This document shows positions 7,526 to 17,031 of a stretch of DNA of 64,000 bases, in pieces. Position numbers and translations under genes: made by a program. The notes under the pieces are model-generated. The model was not told the DNA's origin and searched no databases. It was given only the letters and a program-made list of their open reading frames with translations. The DNA is taken from assembly GCF_022376295.1 (NCBI RefSeq), contig NZ_CP060140.1, positions 2,112,356 to 2,176,355 of the forward strand, written 5' to 3'. The number at the start of each line of letters is the position of its first letter. Position 1 is the stretch's first letter. This stretch comes from Nodularia sphaerocarpa UHCC 0038 (GTDB taxonomy: Bacteria; Cyanobacteriota; Cyanobacteriia; Cyanobacteriales; Nostocaceae).

Positions 7526-8482
7526 TTATTTCCCCCCTTTTACACCACTAATTTTTAAAACATCGCTCATAGTTGCACAGTAATTGGGTAAGCCCAAACT
7601 GGCGGGATTGACCACATTTTCATAACTAAAATGGCGATTGTTCATACAGAATCTATCCCAAGCAGCCATTTGAATCCGAAATACAGCAATAATCAAATTA
7701 GCTAATGCTAACGATAGAGGAATGCGAAAATAAATCTTTTTACCCAAATAATTGCAGACTTCTTCCACTGCTTGATTAGCTGTTAATGCTTGTTGTCCCA
7801 AAACAAACTTACGTGGTTCGTTTTCTTTGGGAGGAGAATCAATTAAATATTGTACAGCAGTCGCAATATCTCGCCCGTGGATAAAATGAAAACTACCATC
7901 CACCTGCAAACAGCGAATTAAATTAATATATTTGGTTACTTCTGGGATTCCCGATGTCAAATGAGAATAGGGTTTTTGATCATCACCACCTAAAACTAAA
8001 GTTGGGAAAACCTTAGTAATTTTCGGGGCTATTTCCAACTGCGACATTTTTTGTAAACAATCATATTTGGAACGAATATAATCTGTCCCAATTTCCCCAG
8101 CTTCTTTGAGGGGTTGATTGTAGCGATCCAAAACACTAGCTGTAGAAAAATAAATTACTTGTTCACAGCGCTGCGGATCTAGCATTTGCATTAATTCTAG
8201 AGTCTTGGAGACATTAATATCAAATGTGTCATCACCACCCCAAGCCGTAGCCGTGAGGACTGCTGTATCAATTGTGGGGAGTAAATCAGCCAAAAGGCTA
8301 ATTTTTTGCATATCGCCCTGCAAAACTGTGATACCTGGACGGGCTTGGGTATCAACTTGCAATTTCTGCGGGTTTCTCACCAGTAAATATAACTCGTGAT
8401 TAGTATTTTGAATTAAGGCTTCTGAGATGTAGTGACCTACACAACCGCTTGCACCTGTCACTAAAATCCGTTTCTGATTCAT
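7526..8482 (-). CDS. NAD(P)-dependent epimerase/dehydratase family protein
   Basis: A 318-residue extended short-chain dehydrogenase. The N-terminal nucleotide-binding motif is VTGASGCVGHY (residues 8-18, TGxxGxxG pattern); further on it has YFSTASVLDRY and YIRSKYDCLQ, the latter giving a Y-x3-K catalytic pair. The substrate cannot be read from the sequence; related cyanobacterial proteins act on sugars or sterol- or flavonoid-like substrates, or are uncharacterised. It lies downstream of hemE on the same strand, 244 bases away with repeats in between, so co-transcription is uncertain. Confidence 0.85.
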   Translation of the reverse strand: MNQKRILVTGASGCVGHYISEALIQNTNHELYLLVRNPQKLQVDTQARPGITVLQGDMQKISLLADLLPTIDTAVLTATAWGGDDTFDINVSKTLELMQMLDPQRCEQVIYFSTASVLDRYNQPLKEAGEIGTDYIRSKYDCLQKMSQLEIAPKITKVFPTLVLGGDDQKPYSHLTSGIPEVTKYINLIRCLQVDGSFHFIHGRDIATAVQYLIDSPPKENEPRKFVLGQQALTANQAVEEVCNYLGKKIYFRIPLSLALANLIIAVFRIQMAAWDRFCMNNRHFSYENVVNPASLGLPNYCATMSDVLKISGVKGGK

Positions 8483-8611
8483 AGTAATATTTTAAATAAA
8501 TTAGTAATTAAAAATCAAGAGTTAAAAATTAAGTCAAAAGTTCCACTCTTAACTCTGTGTTCTCTGTGCCTCTGTGGTTAAATTATTTTCTTACCTTCTG
8601 AATAAATTTTC

Positions 8612-8642
8612 GGTGCGTTAGGACTAAAGTCCATAACACACC
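8612..8642. repeat. Imperfect palindromic repeat
   Basis: GGTGCGTTAGGACT pairs with AGTCCATAACACACC with small mismatches, forming a hairpin. GGTGYGTTA...TAACRCACC elements are recalled as common dispersed repeats in Nostocales. It lies in the 244-bp spacer between hemE and the epimerase gene, and could act as a terminator for hemE or be a small mobile palindrome. Confidence 0.55.
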
Positions 8643-8726
8643 CTACTGGACTGACAAGGCTAATGCTTAGTGTCTTAGTGGTAAAAAAATTCTCTTCCCC
8701 ACCAAGACACCAAACAAATCGAGTGA

Positions 8727-9782
8727 TTAAACTTCTACAGATTTGAGTTGTTTTGCAGTTTCAAAAAAGAAAGCCACATTTTCTTCTGGAGTTTCTGGAA
8801 GCACACCATGACCGAGATTGAGAATATGACCCCAATTACCAGCTTTACGCACTGTATCCAGAATGCGATCGCGGATAAACTCTTTAGAACCAAACAACAC
8901 ACCAGGGTCAAGATTTCCCTGAACCTTGACGTGTTTGCCTAATCTCGCGCGTGCTTCAGCCATATCCACAGCCCAATCGACAGTGACAATATCAGCACCA
9001 GATTTGGGCATTCTCTCCAGCACACCGGCACTACCGCTAACCAACAAAATTAACGGCGTATCAGGGTGAGTTTCCTTGACTTGCTGAAAAACTCTTTGCT
9101 GATAAGGCAGAGCAAAGGTATCATAATCTTGAGGACTCAGTTGACCTGCCCAAGAATCGAACATCTGTACAACTTGAGCGCCGCAGTCAATTTGATAGCG
9201 TGCATAAACGGCGATCGCATCCGCAAATTTAGCTAATAGCTGATGTAAAATCGTCGGATCTGAGAACGCCATATTTTTAATCACGGAGTAGGTTTTAGAA
9301 CCTTTACCCTCCACTGCATAAGCCGCTAAAGTCCACGGCGCGCCCACAAAGCCTAAAACAGTTGACTGATTGCCTACTTCCTGGCGTAACGCCTGCAATA
9401 TGGTCTTGATAAACGGTAGTGATGCTTCTGGTTCTAAAGGACGCAGGCGATCAATTTGTTCTTGGGTACGAAGGGGCGAGTGAATAATTGGGCCTTTACC
9501 TTCCGCAATATCCATCTCAATGCCCAAACCAGGCAAAGGAGTCACAATGTCGGAAAATAAAATCACTCCGTCTGGGCCGAATGCTCTCCAAGGTTGTAGG
9601 GAAACTTCTATAGCCACTTCGGGAATTTCCGAGCGATCGCGGAAAGAAGGATATTTTTCCCTTAAATCTCGATATGCTTTCATATATCGTCCCGCTTGTC
9701 GCATCATCCAGACGGGGGGACGATCTACTACTTCACCACGTGCAGCTCGGAGGAGATGAGGAGCCGTTAACGAAACACTCAT
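8727..9782 (-). CDS. hemE: Uroporphyrinogen decarboxylase
   Basis: Removes four carboxyl groups from uroporphyrinogen III to give coproporphyrinogen III, in the shared branch of heme, chlorophyll and bilin synthesis. At 351 residues it is full length. The family signatures are present: PPVWMMRQAGRYMKAYRDLR near residues 22-41 and GFVGAPWTLAAYAVEG around 145-160, plus FDSWAGQLSP and a C-terminal NLGHGVLPETP. ATG start at 9782 in MSVSLTAPHLLRAARGE. It is transcribed away from the membrane protein gene at 9901, with a 118-bp divergent spacer between them. Confidence 0.97.
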   Translation of the reverse strand: MSVSLTAPHLLRAARGEVVDRPPVWMMRQAGRYMKAYRDLREKYPSFRDRSEIPEVAIEVSLQPWRAFGPDGVILFSDIVTPLPGLGIEMDIAEGKGPIIHSPLRTQEQIDRLRPLEPEASLPFIKTILQALRQEVGNQSTVLGFVGAPWTLAAYAVEGKGSKTYSVIKNMAFSDPTILHQLLAKFADAIAVYARYQIDCGAQVVQMFDSWAGQLSPQDYDTFALPYQQRVFQQVKETHPDTPLILLVSGSAGVLERMPKSGADIVTVDWAVDMAEARARLGKHVKVQGNLDPGVLFGSKEFIRDRILDTVRKAGNWGHILNLGHGVLPETPEENVAFFFETAKQLKSVEV

Positions 9783-9900
9783 TTAACACTTCATCCTAAG
9801 TCATTATTTTTATGCCACTGTTTAGCTTATCATTCTGAGATTACGCTTTTTCAGGAGGTTCGCCTCAAAGAACAATAGTTAATGCTTTACTCAACTTAAT

Positions 9901-10647
9901 ATGCAAACTGACTCTCATAGTCCCACTCATATTGCATCTACCCAGCAACCAGGAAAGTTGTTGATTCCCCGCCCCCACAGACAAAAGTTTGTTCTCCAGT
10001 TTACCTTGATGACTGTCTTAGGATGGGTTGTAGGTGGCATTGCCAGCATCGGTTTAGAGAGAAGCATCCTGGGAGGCTTACCTCCTGCTGATTCTTTTCA
10101 TTCGGTCAAAATACTTGGTAACATTGTGTTTGCGGTAGTTTTTGCCGCCGATCAAGCCCTTGTCCTGCGTCGTTATATCTCCGGTCGGCTATGGATACTG
10201 GCTACCAGCATAGGTTGGTTGATTGCCAACAGCATCGCCTTTTTTTGGGTGAAATATATTTCCTTCATTGCCAGTTACTTCAATGAAGGTGTATCTCCTG
10301 AATTAGCCTTCATCTGGGGATTTGTGTCAACATTTGCATATATTTGCTCAGGAATTTGGCTAGGGCTGTGCCAATGGTTAGTGTTACGGCGCTACGTCAA
10401 ACCAGCGCGGTGGTGGATTTTTCTTCCTTCGGTGTCCTTTTTCTTGATCAGTCTTGGCGTTTGGTTTTTGTCTCTTGTGCAAGATTTGATTCTGGAAGTG
10501 AATCGCACTCCTATATTGTATTGGAGTGAACAAACATTTACGGCTATCATTCTCGGAGTTATACCAGCAATTGGCTTCTGTACCTTAAAAAGAAACTCTC
10601 ATCGCCCAACTAAAAGTTCTAGTGCATCTTCCCTTACCAACAGCTAG
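9901..10647 (+). CDS. Integral membrane protein of unknown function
   Basis: A 248-residue protein with about six hydrophobic segments (for example TLMTVLGWVVGGIASIGL, ILATSIGWLIANSIAFFW, FVSTFAYICSGIWLGLCQW, FLPSVSFFLISLGVWFLS and TAIILGVIPAIGFCTL), after a Ser/Pro-rich N-terminal tail. I do not recognise a family; the repeated WLVLRRYV/ALVLRRYI segments suggest internal duplication. It is 30 bases upstream of the oligopeptidase gene on the same strand, so the two may be cotranscribed. No RBS of note was seen before ATG 9901. Confidence 0.72.
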   Translation: MQTDSHSPTHIASTQQPGKLLIPRPHRQKFVLQFTLMTVLGWVVGGIASIGLERSILGGLPPADSFHSVKILGNIVFAVVFAADQALVLRRYISGRLWILATSIGWLIANSIAFFWVKYISFIASYFNEGVSPELAFIWGFVSTFAYICSGIWLGLCQWLVLRRYVKPARWWIFLPSVSFFLISLGVWFLSLVQDLILEVNRTPILYWSEQTFTAIILGVIPAIGFCTLKRNSHRPTKSSSASSLTNS

Positions 10648-10677
10648 TTGCTGGATATTTTCCACAGGTTAAAAATT

Positions 10678-12750
10678 ATGAATAAAGATAAAGTTTTACA
10701 AAAGATAGTCGCGCCACCGATTGCTGAACAACAGCCGCAGGTTTTAGAATTGCATGGCGATCGCCGCATAGACAACTACTTTTGGATGCGCGATCTAGAA
10801 AACCCGCAAGTTCCCGCCTATCTCGAAGCAGAAAACGCCTACACAGCCGCAATGACGCAGCATACAGAAGCACTGCAAACCCAGATATACAATGAAATGC
10901 TGGCGCGGATTAAAGAAACAGATTTATCAGTTCCATTCCGTAAAGATGAATATTATTACTATTCACGCACAGAAGAAGGCAAAGCTTATTCAATTCATTG
11001 TCGAAAAAAGGGCAGTTTAGACGCTCCTGAAGAAGTGCTAATAGATGAAAATAAATTAGCCCAAGGTCACGATTTTTTTGAATTGGGTGTATTTGAAATT
11101 AGCCCCAATCATCAAATATTAGCTTATTCCTTTGATACGAGCGGTTCAGAGGAATATCTTTTGTGTTTTCTTGACTTAAATACACATCAGTTATATCCAG
11201 AAACAATTGCCGAAACTTATTTCTCCTTTGCTTGGGCTAACGACAATCAAACTGGATTTTACACCAAAATTGATGATGCTAATCGTCCTTACCAACTTCT
11301 GAAACACACATTAGGAACTTCTCCTGAAGAAGATGTGCTGATTTATGAAGAAACAGATGATATTTATCATTTATATGTTGGCAAAACCCGCAGTCAATCA
11401 TATATATTGATGCTTTTGCAAAGTAGCATCACTACAGAAGTTCACTATTTGGATGCTAATTATCCTCAAGGCGAATTTCAGATAATTCACCCCAGAACTA
11501 CAGGAGTAGAATATGATGTTGACCATCACAATCAAAACTTCTACATTGTTACCAACGACCAAGCCACTAATTTTAAATTAGTCAAAACTCCTGTAACTGC
11601 ACCATCCCAAGAAAATTGGCAAACCATAATTCCCCACAGAGAAGATGTGCTGCTATTAGGGGTAAGCCTGTTTGCTAATCATTTAGTGATTTATGAAAGA
11701 AAAGGCGGACTGCAAACTGCAAGGGTGCAAAACTTATCCACAGGTGAAGAAAATAATATTAATTTTCCTGAACCTACCTATGAATTTGATGAAGGCAATA
11801 ACCCAGAATTTAACACTAATATATTGCGCTTTCATTACACCTCTTTAATTACTCCCCAATCTGTGTTTGATTACAACATGGAAACAAATGAACGGGAGTT
11901 GAAAAAACAAACAGAAGTATTGGGTGGCTACGATAAAACTCAATATCAGAGTGAGTGGCTCATGGCTACTGCGAGCGATGGTACAAAAGTTCCCATCTCC
12001 ATTGTTTACAAACAAGGAATGCAAAAAGATAGCAAAAATCCCTTGTTACTTACAGGCTACGGTGCTTATGGTTCTTCTTACCCAGCATCCTTTTCATCCA
12101 CCAGATTAACACTATTAGACCGGGGAGTAGTATTTGCAATTGCTCATATTCGTGGTGGTGAGGAAATGGGGCGGAAGTGGTATGAAGAAGGCAAATTCTT
12201 GCAGAAAAAGAATACCTTTACAGATTTTATCGCCTGTGCAGAGTATTTAATTGCTAAAAATTGGACAGCAAGCGATCGCTTAGTAATTACTGGCGGTAGT
12301 GCAGGCGGTTTATTGATGGGTGCAGTCATCAATATGCGTCCTGATTTGTTCAAAGCAGTAATAGCCAATGTCCCCTTTGTAGATGTAGTAACAACAATTC
12401 TAGATACTTCCCTACCCCTGTCAGCAATGGAATGGGAAGAATGGGGAAATCCCAACGACAAAGTTTATTACGACTACATGAAATCTTACTCACCCTACGA
12501 TAATGTTGAAGCCAAAAGTTACCCAGATTTATTGATTACTGCTGGTTTAAATGATTCTCGCGTCAAATATTGGGAACCCGCCAAATGGACAGCCAAATTG
12601 CGGGAAATTAAAACAGATAATCATCTGCTGCTGCTGAAAACTAACATGGATGCAGGACATAGCGGTGCATCTGGACGTTATGAAAGCTTGCGAGAACTAG
12701 CTTTTGAAGACGCTTTTATTCTCGATAGGTTGGGTTTAGGAAATACTTAA
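10678..12750 (+). CDS. ptrB: Oligopeptidase B (S9A serine peptidase)
   Basis: A trypsin-like cytoplasmic peptidase that cuts short peptides after Arg/Lys. Start ATG at 10678 gives 690 residues (MNKDKVLQKIVAPP); the upstream in-frame TTG at 10648 is less plausible. An N-terminal DNYFWMRDLENP is the S9A entry motif, followed by the seven-bladed propeller. The catalytic nucleophile is S541 in GGSAGGLLMGAVINMRPDLF, with D626 in GLNDSRV and H661 in DAGHSGASGRYE completing the triad. The sequence PFVDVVTTILD...EWEEWGNP is characteristic of oligopeptidase B rather than prolyl oligopeptidase. No signal peptide. Confidence 0.93.
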   Translation: MNKDKVLQKIVAPPIAEQQPQVLELHGDRRIDNYFWMRDLENPQVPAYLEAENAYTAAMTQHTEALQTQIYNEMLARIKETDLSVPFRKDEYYYYSRTEEGKAYSIHCRKKGSLDAPEEVLIDENKLAQGHDFFELGVFEISPNHQILAYSFDTSGSEEYLLCFLDLNTHQLYPETIAETYFSFAWANDNQTGFYTKIDDANRPYQLLKHTLGTSPEEDVLIYEETDDIYHLYVGKTRSQSYILMLLQSSITTEVHYLDANYPQGEFQIIHPRTTGVEYDVDHHNQNFYIVTNDQATNFKLVKTPVTAPSQENWQTIIPHREDVLLLGVSLFANHLVIYERKGGLQTARVQNLSTGEENNINFPEPTYEFDEGNNPEFNTNILRFHYTSLITPQSVFDYNMETNERELKKQTEVLGGYDKTQYQSEWLMATASDGTKVPISIVYKQGMQKDSKNPLLLTGYGAYGSSYPASFSSTRLTLLDRGVVFAIAHIRGGEEMGRKWYEEGKFLQKKNTFTDFIACAEYLIAKNWTASDRLVITGGSAGGLLMGAVINMRPDLFKAVIANVPFVDVVTTILDTSLPLSAMEWEEWGNPNDKVYYDYMKSYSPYDNVEAKSYPDLLITAGLNDSRVKYWEPAKWTAKLREIKTDNHLLLLKTNMDAGHSGASGRYESLRELAFEDAFILDRLGLGNT

Positions 12751-12779
12751 ACGCTAAAATAGTCCATGATATTTGACTT

Positions 12780-12806
12780 GTGGAACAGGCAAGATGCCTG
12801 TTCTAC
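12780..12806. repeat. Palindromic intergenic repeat
   Basis: GTGGAACAGGC-AAGAT-GCCTGTTCTAC: an 11-nt arm pair with one mismatch around a five-base loop. The GGAACAGGC/GCCTGTTC hairpin is a frequent dispersed element in cyanobacteria. It follows the oligopeptidase stop and may help end its transcript, though no T-run follows. Confidence 0.65.
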
Positions 12807-12948
12807 GAAGGCTAGGAAGCTTACCCCATAATAGTTAAATTTATTGCTGTGCCAAATTAGCCCTATCAGTCCCCTATTGTTGGATTGATCGCACAGTCTG
12901 ATAAAATTAGCGAGTAATAATCACTGCATATACCTGGGAAAAAAGTAC

Positions 12949-13659
12949 ATGACTAACAATACTGTCTCCTATCCTTCAGATTATTTTAAAAGTTGGTTTT
13001 TTGAAACAGATTACCAAACCATCGCTGCAATAATTGTAGAAATTTATCAACCAAAAACATTAGTCGAATTTGGTTGCGGTCCCGGTCACTTAAGTCGAGA
13101 ACTTGCGAAACTAGGGGTACAAGTTACAGCAGTTGATGGTTTTTCTCAACCAGATTTTGCAGAATTACCAGTAGAATTTCATTCTCTCAATCTTAATGAT
13201 CCTGATGCGATCGCTAACTTATTTACAGGTAAATCTTTTGATTTAGCCTTGTCTTTAGAAGTAGCTGAACACCTAGAACCAGAAATTTCACCTACCATAG
13301 CAAATTGGCTAACTAAAGTTGCACCAGTTGTCGTATTTTCCGCAGGAGTTCCCGGTCAAGAAGCACACGGACACATCAATTTGCAACCTCGCGATTACTG
13401 GCACAAATTATTTACTCAAGCCAACTTTTTAGTAGCTGACCGCATCCGTGAAAGATTACGCATTCAACCTAGTGTAGCCCATTGGTATCGCCTCAACGTC
13501 ATGGATTATGTGCATATTGACCATTCACAAATTCCCCAACCCGATGAAGTTATTCAGCGTTTAATTGCATCGGAATCTGCGGCGACTACAGCCTATTTTG
13601 AACAACGTTCAAAACTTTATGCGCTGCAAGAGAAAGGATTAATCACTGATTTAGATTAA
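12949..13659 (+). CDS. Class I SAM-dependent methyltransferase
   Basis: A 236-residue methyltransferase with motif I VEFGCGPGHLSRELAKLG (SAM-binding glycine loop), an acidic end to strand two (VTAVDGFS) and FDLALSLEVAEHLEP as the motif IV/V region. The substrate is not evident; similar small cyanobacterial methyltransferases are mostly annotated only generically. ATG at 12949 is the only start close to the conserved N-terminus. Its stop overlaps the stop of the permease gene on the other strand by a few bases, so the two genes converge with no spacer. Confidence 0.86.
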   Translation: MTNNTVSYPSDYFKSWFFETDYQTIAAIIVEIYQPKTLVEFGCGPGHLSRELAKLGVQVTAVDGFSQPDFAELPVEFHSLNLNDPDAIANLFTGKSFDLALSLEVAEHLEPEISPTIANWLTKVAPVVVFSAGVPGQEAHGHINLQPRDYWHKLFTQANFLVADRIRERLRIQPSVAHWYRLNVMDYVHIDHSQIPQPDEVIQRLIASESAATTAYFEQRSKLYALQEKGLITDLD

Positions 13660-14969
13660 TTATGTCCACTGATTGCAAATATTTGTTTGATAATTAAGAC
13701 AGAAGCAATTCCCATCATTACAACTAATGTCACCTTACCACCAGGAACAAGCTGTTGATTCATACTATTTAACTGTTGTTCTTGGCGTTGTTTCCAAGTC
13801 ATTAATGCTGGAATTATTCCGCCTAAAACTGAAATACTAAAAGTTCCCGCAAAATCTAGGGCGCTAAAGAAAATACTGGGATTAATTGCGCCCAAACTCA
13901 TGGGGGGTAAAAGAATTAGTGAATAAAGCGGTAGACGACTGGAAGCTTTACCCTCTACCACAGGGAAGATATCTTTGAAGAAATCCAGCAACCCGTAGAC
14001 AAAACCAATAAATGAAGTGGCGATCGCAAACTCTGAAAAAATAGATAATAAGATTCCCAACCATTCCCCAGCACCACCAGCCCGCAGTATTTGCAATGGG
14101 TCGAAGTCACCTGTGCTTTGTCCTATATCAGGGCTAATACTGCCCAAAATTACCGCATTCCACAGCAAAAACATGATTAAAGGAATCAAAGAACCAATAA
14201 TAATAGACTGGCGAATTTTGGGAATATCTCCTTCCAACTGAGTCACAACCACGGGGACAACATTATGGAAAAACAGCGCCACCAACATCACCGATACAGC
14301 ACTCCCCAAAGCTGTCCAGTTGTGAGTCAAAAGTTGCACACTTTTAACCTGTCCTCCTCCCAGAAACAATAGTCCCACAAAGGAAGTAATCACAATAGCC
14401 ACAAAAACGCTGTTGAGTTTCTCAATGAATTTTTGTCGCCCCAGGTACATCATGCCACCAAATAACAAGGTGAAGATAATTGTCCCCACCCAAGCAGGGG
14501 GAATATTTTCTAGTCCCCACACCTGAGAAACCCCAGAGACTAAAATGTTTCCCCCTTGAGTCATGTAAGCCACCAGCAAAGCATAGTGCAGAAACAAATA
14601 CGCAGCGCCAGCAATACGCGCCCCCACAAACCCCAGAGTACCCTCAATCATTGCCAACAAACCAACACTCAAACGCCCTTCCAGACGCATCGCATTCACA
14701 CACACTTCTGCCAACAACAAACCAGAAATTACCGTGTACAGCCACACAGCAATTAACAATGCCGTAGATGGCACAACACCAGATGCTAAAGTAACCGCAG
14801 GTAATGCCAAAATACCAGCCCCAACAGTTGTTCCGGCAATCAGCGCAATATTTCCCAATACACTACCCGGTTGATGACTTAACTTATTTTCTTCATTGAA
14901 TTCGACGTGAGAACATAATCGAGTGACTTCTTCTGGATGCGACTTGAAAAGAGTTTTTGTAGGGGTCAT
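13656..14969 (-). CDS. Aromatic amino acid permease (Trp/Tyr, HAAAP family)
   Basis: A 437-residue inner-membrane transporter with about eleven hydrophobic segments and the family signature GNIALIAGTTVGAGILALPAV at residues ~39-59. It should import tryptophan or tyrosine by proton symport, like TyrP and Mtr. The N-terminal ~35 residues (KSHPEEVTRLCSHVEFNEENK) are a hydrophilic extension. ATG at 14969. Convergent with the methyltransferase gene. Substrate choice cannot be read from the sequence. Confidence 0.9.
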   Translation of the reverse strand: MTPTKTLFKSHPEEVTRLCSHVEFNEENKLSHQPGSVLGNIALIAGTTVGAGILALPAVTLASGVVPSTALLIAVWLYTVISGLLLAEVCVNAMRLEGRLSVGLLAMIEGTLGFVGARIAGAAYLFLHYALLVAYMTQGGNILVSGVSQVWGLENIPPAWVGTIIFTLLFGGMMYLGRQKFIEKLNSVFVAIVITSFVGLLFLGGGQVKSVQLLTHNWTALGSAVSVMLVALFFHNVVPVVVTQLEGDIPKIRQSIIIGSLIPLIMFLLWNAVILGSISPDIGQSTGDFDPLQILRAGGAGEWLGILLSIFSEFAIATSFIGFVYGLLDFFKDIFPVVEGKASSRLPLYSLILLPPMSLGAINPSIFFSALDFAGTFSISVLGGIIPALMTWKQRQEQQLNSMNQQLVPGGKVTLVVMMGIASVLIIKQIFAISGHN

Positions 14970-15369
14970 GCTGAGATAAATGTCCGAACAGGATGCAGAC
15001 TATTAATTTATGTAACTAATTTTAGCAAAAACCTCAAATTACTAATAGTTGACTGTTGATTTTGGATCTTTGATTCTACGTAAATAAGTAGCACTGTCTG
15101 AGACTACTGTGCATTAGAATTGTGATATCGAGTTATTATAATGTTGGCGAAAAATATTCTGTGATTTTGCGTATAATCAAGAGGTACTTGCTAAAGCTAT
15201 AGCGTTGAAGTGTTATTTTACCGATGTTTTTTGCGTGGGGAAGAATGATCAAATAGGCAAAAGCAAAACCTGATCCAATCCTGGATCAGCTCTATTCTAT
15301 CCTTGCGGGATGTCTCAATTATTATCTCAAGCAAAACGATAAATCCCTATTCAATCTTCTGGAGAAGAG
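14970..15369. other. 400-bp intergenic spacer
   Basis: Divergent spacer between the permease and a response regulator. Apart from the inverted repeat at 15270-15289 I see only AT-rich sequence, which probably holds promoters for both genes. Confidence 0.5.
15270..15289. promoter_or_regulatory. Perfect inverted repeat, possible operator
   Basis: CTGATCCA-ATCC-TGGATCAG: eight-base perfect arms with a four-base loop, 80 bases upstream of the response regulator start. It could be an operator or a 5'-UTR hairpin; nothing in the sequence decides. Confidence 0.4.
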
Positions 15370-15822
15370 ATGTATCTGGCACATTCATTCATGAGTGATG
15401 AAAAGAAGCAAAATCCTCAGCAGCCCTTAATCTTGGTAGTGGAAGATCATGATGATAGTCTACTGCTGATTGGTTATGCCCTTGAGTCACTTGGCTGTAG
15501 ATTCATTTGTCAAAGCGACAGTTCTACTACGTTACTGGTGGCAAAAGAGTATCAGCCAGACCTGATCATGTTAGATATTTTATTACCAGGTCTTAGCGGC
15601 ACTGATATTGTGCATTATCTCAAACAAGAACCGCTAACTAGGGAAATTCCAGTGCTTGCAGTTACGGCTTTAGCTAGTAGAGAGGATCGAGAACGCCTTT
15701 TATCGGCGGGCTTTGATGACTACATCAGTAAACCTTACATGATCGAGGATTTAGAGGCTATAATTCACAGCCTGCTAGGTGGTAAGCTCAATACTGCAAC
15801 TCTCAAGAGTGCTGAGTGCTGA
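15370..15822 (+). CDS. Single-domain response regulator
   Basis: A 150-residue CheY-like receiver without an output domain. Conserved residues are the acidic pair in VVEDHDDS, phospho-acceptor D69 in DLIMLDILLPGLSG, the T in AVTALAS and K in YISKPYM. Start ATG at 15370 is supported by GGAG at 15361-15364, five bases upstream; a second ATG at 15391 is possible. It converges with the two receiver-kinase hybrids downstream, separated by a heptad-repeat tract, and may be part of the same phosphorelay (inference). Confidence 0.9.
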   Translation: MYLAHSFMSDEKKQNPQQPLILVVEDHDDSLLLIGYALESLGCRFICQSDSSTTLLVAKEYQPDLIMLDILLPGLSGTDIVHYLKQEPLTREIPVLAVTALASREDRERLLSAGFDDYISKPYMIEDLEAIIHSLLGGKLNTATLKSAEC

Positions 15823-15875
15823 CTAATAACTAATGACCAATGACTAATGACTAATGACCAATGACTAATGACTAC
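15821..15875. repeat. Heptad tandem repeat (STRR, TAATGACC type)
   Basis: Seven-base units of the ACTAATG/ACCAATG type repeat about seven times between convergent genes, overlapping the last bases of the kinase gene. These match the short tandemly repeated sequences typical of heterocystous cyanobacteria. The same unit recurs at 58817-58874. Confidence 0.85.
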
Positions 15876-17001
15876 TAAATTTTGGTAACGTGACTGTGAA
15901 TACACTGCCGCGACCGACTTCAGAGGTAAGTGTAATTGTACCACCGTGTGCTTCTATAATTCGGCTGGATAAATGCAGACCCAAGCCACTACCAGACCGT
16001 TTATTTCTACCTTGGCGAAACCGCTCAAAAACAGTGGACTGATCTTCGGGCGCAATGCCATAACCAGTATCTGTAAGCTCAATGATGACGCTATCTTTAC
16101 CCTGAGAATTAGCTGATTTTTCCCAAATACAAACTTCGATACCTCCTGTATCTGTAAATTTGATGGCGTTACCAATTAAGTTGTTAAATACGCGTCGCAG
16201 TTCTAGCGGATCGCCCATTACTACACCAGCACTTTCTTCCTGTAAATCTAATTTACTTGTATCTATTTTGAGAGCCAAGTTTTTCTCACTCGCAAGGGGG
16301 GTGAGTTCGCTACTGACTTCTTGAATAATTTCTGGTAGGTTGCACTCTACATCGTTTAAAGTCTTTTTACCAGCCTCGAAGCGATAAACTTCTAATAGGG
16401 TGTTTACCATTTGCATTAAGTTTTGATTGCTGCGAATCATGACGGCGATCGCTTGTTTCATTTCTGGGGAAATTTTGCAGAAGGTTTCCTGTTGAAACAA
16501 GTCCAGCATTCGATCAGCAGCCACTAAAGGGGTACGCAAATCATGAGTTAAACGCGAAACAAAGTCTTCGCGCTGACGTGCCATTTTCTTTTGTTCGTCC
16601 AGACTGTGTTTGAGGCGCAACAGCGATCGCACTCTGGCTAAAAGTTCATCTGTATCAAATGGTTTACGAATAAAATCATCTGCACCAGCATCCAATCCTT
16701 CAACTACACTCGATTGGTGAAAGGCAGTAATCAGCAGAATCGGAATATAACTGACATTGAGTACAGGATTATTACGGATGCGCCGAGTCACTTCATAACC
16801 ATCAATTCCTGGCATCATCACATCGAGTAAAATCAAATCGGGTGGAGATTGTTCAATTTGCTGCAAAGCTGTTAAACCATCTGCAACTAAGTCAATCTCA
16901 TAACCCTCACTTTCGAGAATTGTCTGAACCAAAATCAGATTATCTCTAGTATCATCAACGGCAAGAATACGGTCAATTTTCGGCTTTTCCACAACAGACA
17001 T
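15865..17001 (-). CDS. Receiver-histidine kinase hybrid
   Basis: A 378-residue cytoplasmic sensor: N-terminal receiver domain with phospho-acceptor D60 (DLILLDVMMPGIDGYE) and K113 region IRKPFDTDE, a coiled linker, HisKA with H153 in SRLTHDLRTPLVAADRM, then HATPase with NLIGNAIKFTD and SGLGLHLSSRIIEAHGG. No membrane segment, so the input is probably phosphorylation of the N-terminal receiver by another kinase. It is 30 bases downstream of a similar gene and should be cotranscribed with it. Its C-terminus is reached by the heptad repeat. The phosphate donor and target are not evident. Confidence 0.94.
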   Translation of the reverse strand: MSVVEKPKIDRILAVDDTRDNLILVQTILESEGYEIDLVADGLTALQQIEQSPPDLILLDVMMPGIDGYEVTRRIRNNPVLNVSYIPILLITAFHQSSVVEGLDAGADDFIRKPFDTDELLARVRSLLRLKHSLDEQKKMARQREDFVSRLTHDLRTPLVAADRMLDLFQQETFCKISPEMKQAIAVMIRSNQNLMQMVNTLLEVYRFEAGKKTLNDVECNLPEIIQEVSSELTPLASEKNLALKIDTSKLDLQEESAGVVMGDPLELRRVFNNLIGNAIKFTDTGGIEVCIWEKSANSQGKDSVIIELTDTGYGIAPEDQSTVFERFRQGRNKRSGSGLGLHLSSRIIEAHGGTITLTSEVGRGSVFTVTLPKFSSH

Positions 17002-17031
17002 GATTTATTAACAATTTATGAGCATAATAAT

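Noticed and set aside
10678..12750. Prolyl oligopeptidase
   Set aside because: Same S9A family, but the PFVDVVTTILD and EWEEWGNP blocks fit oligopeptidase B better.
14480..14767. Overlapping + strand frames antisense to the permease gene
   Set aside because: Pro/Thr/Gln-rich low-complexity translations arising from the opposite strand of membrane-span codons.
15821..15875. Repeated units resembling a CRISPR array
   Set aside because: The units are 7 nt with no spacers of constant length, and there are no cas genes; they are STRR-type tandem repeats.
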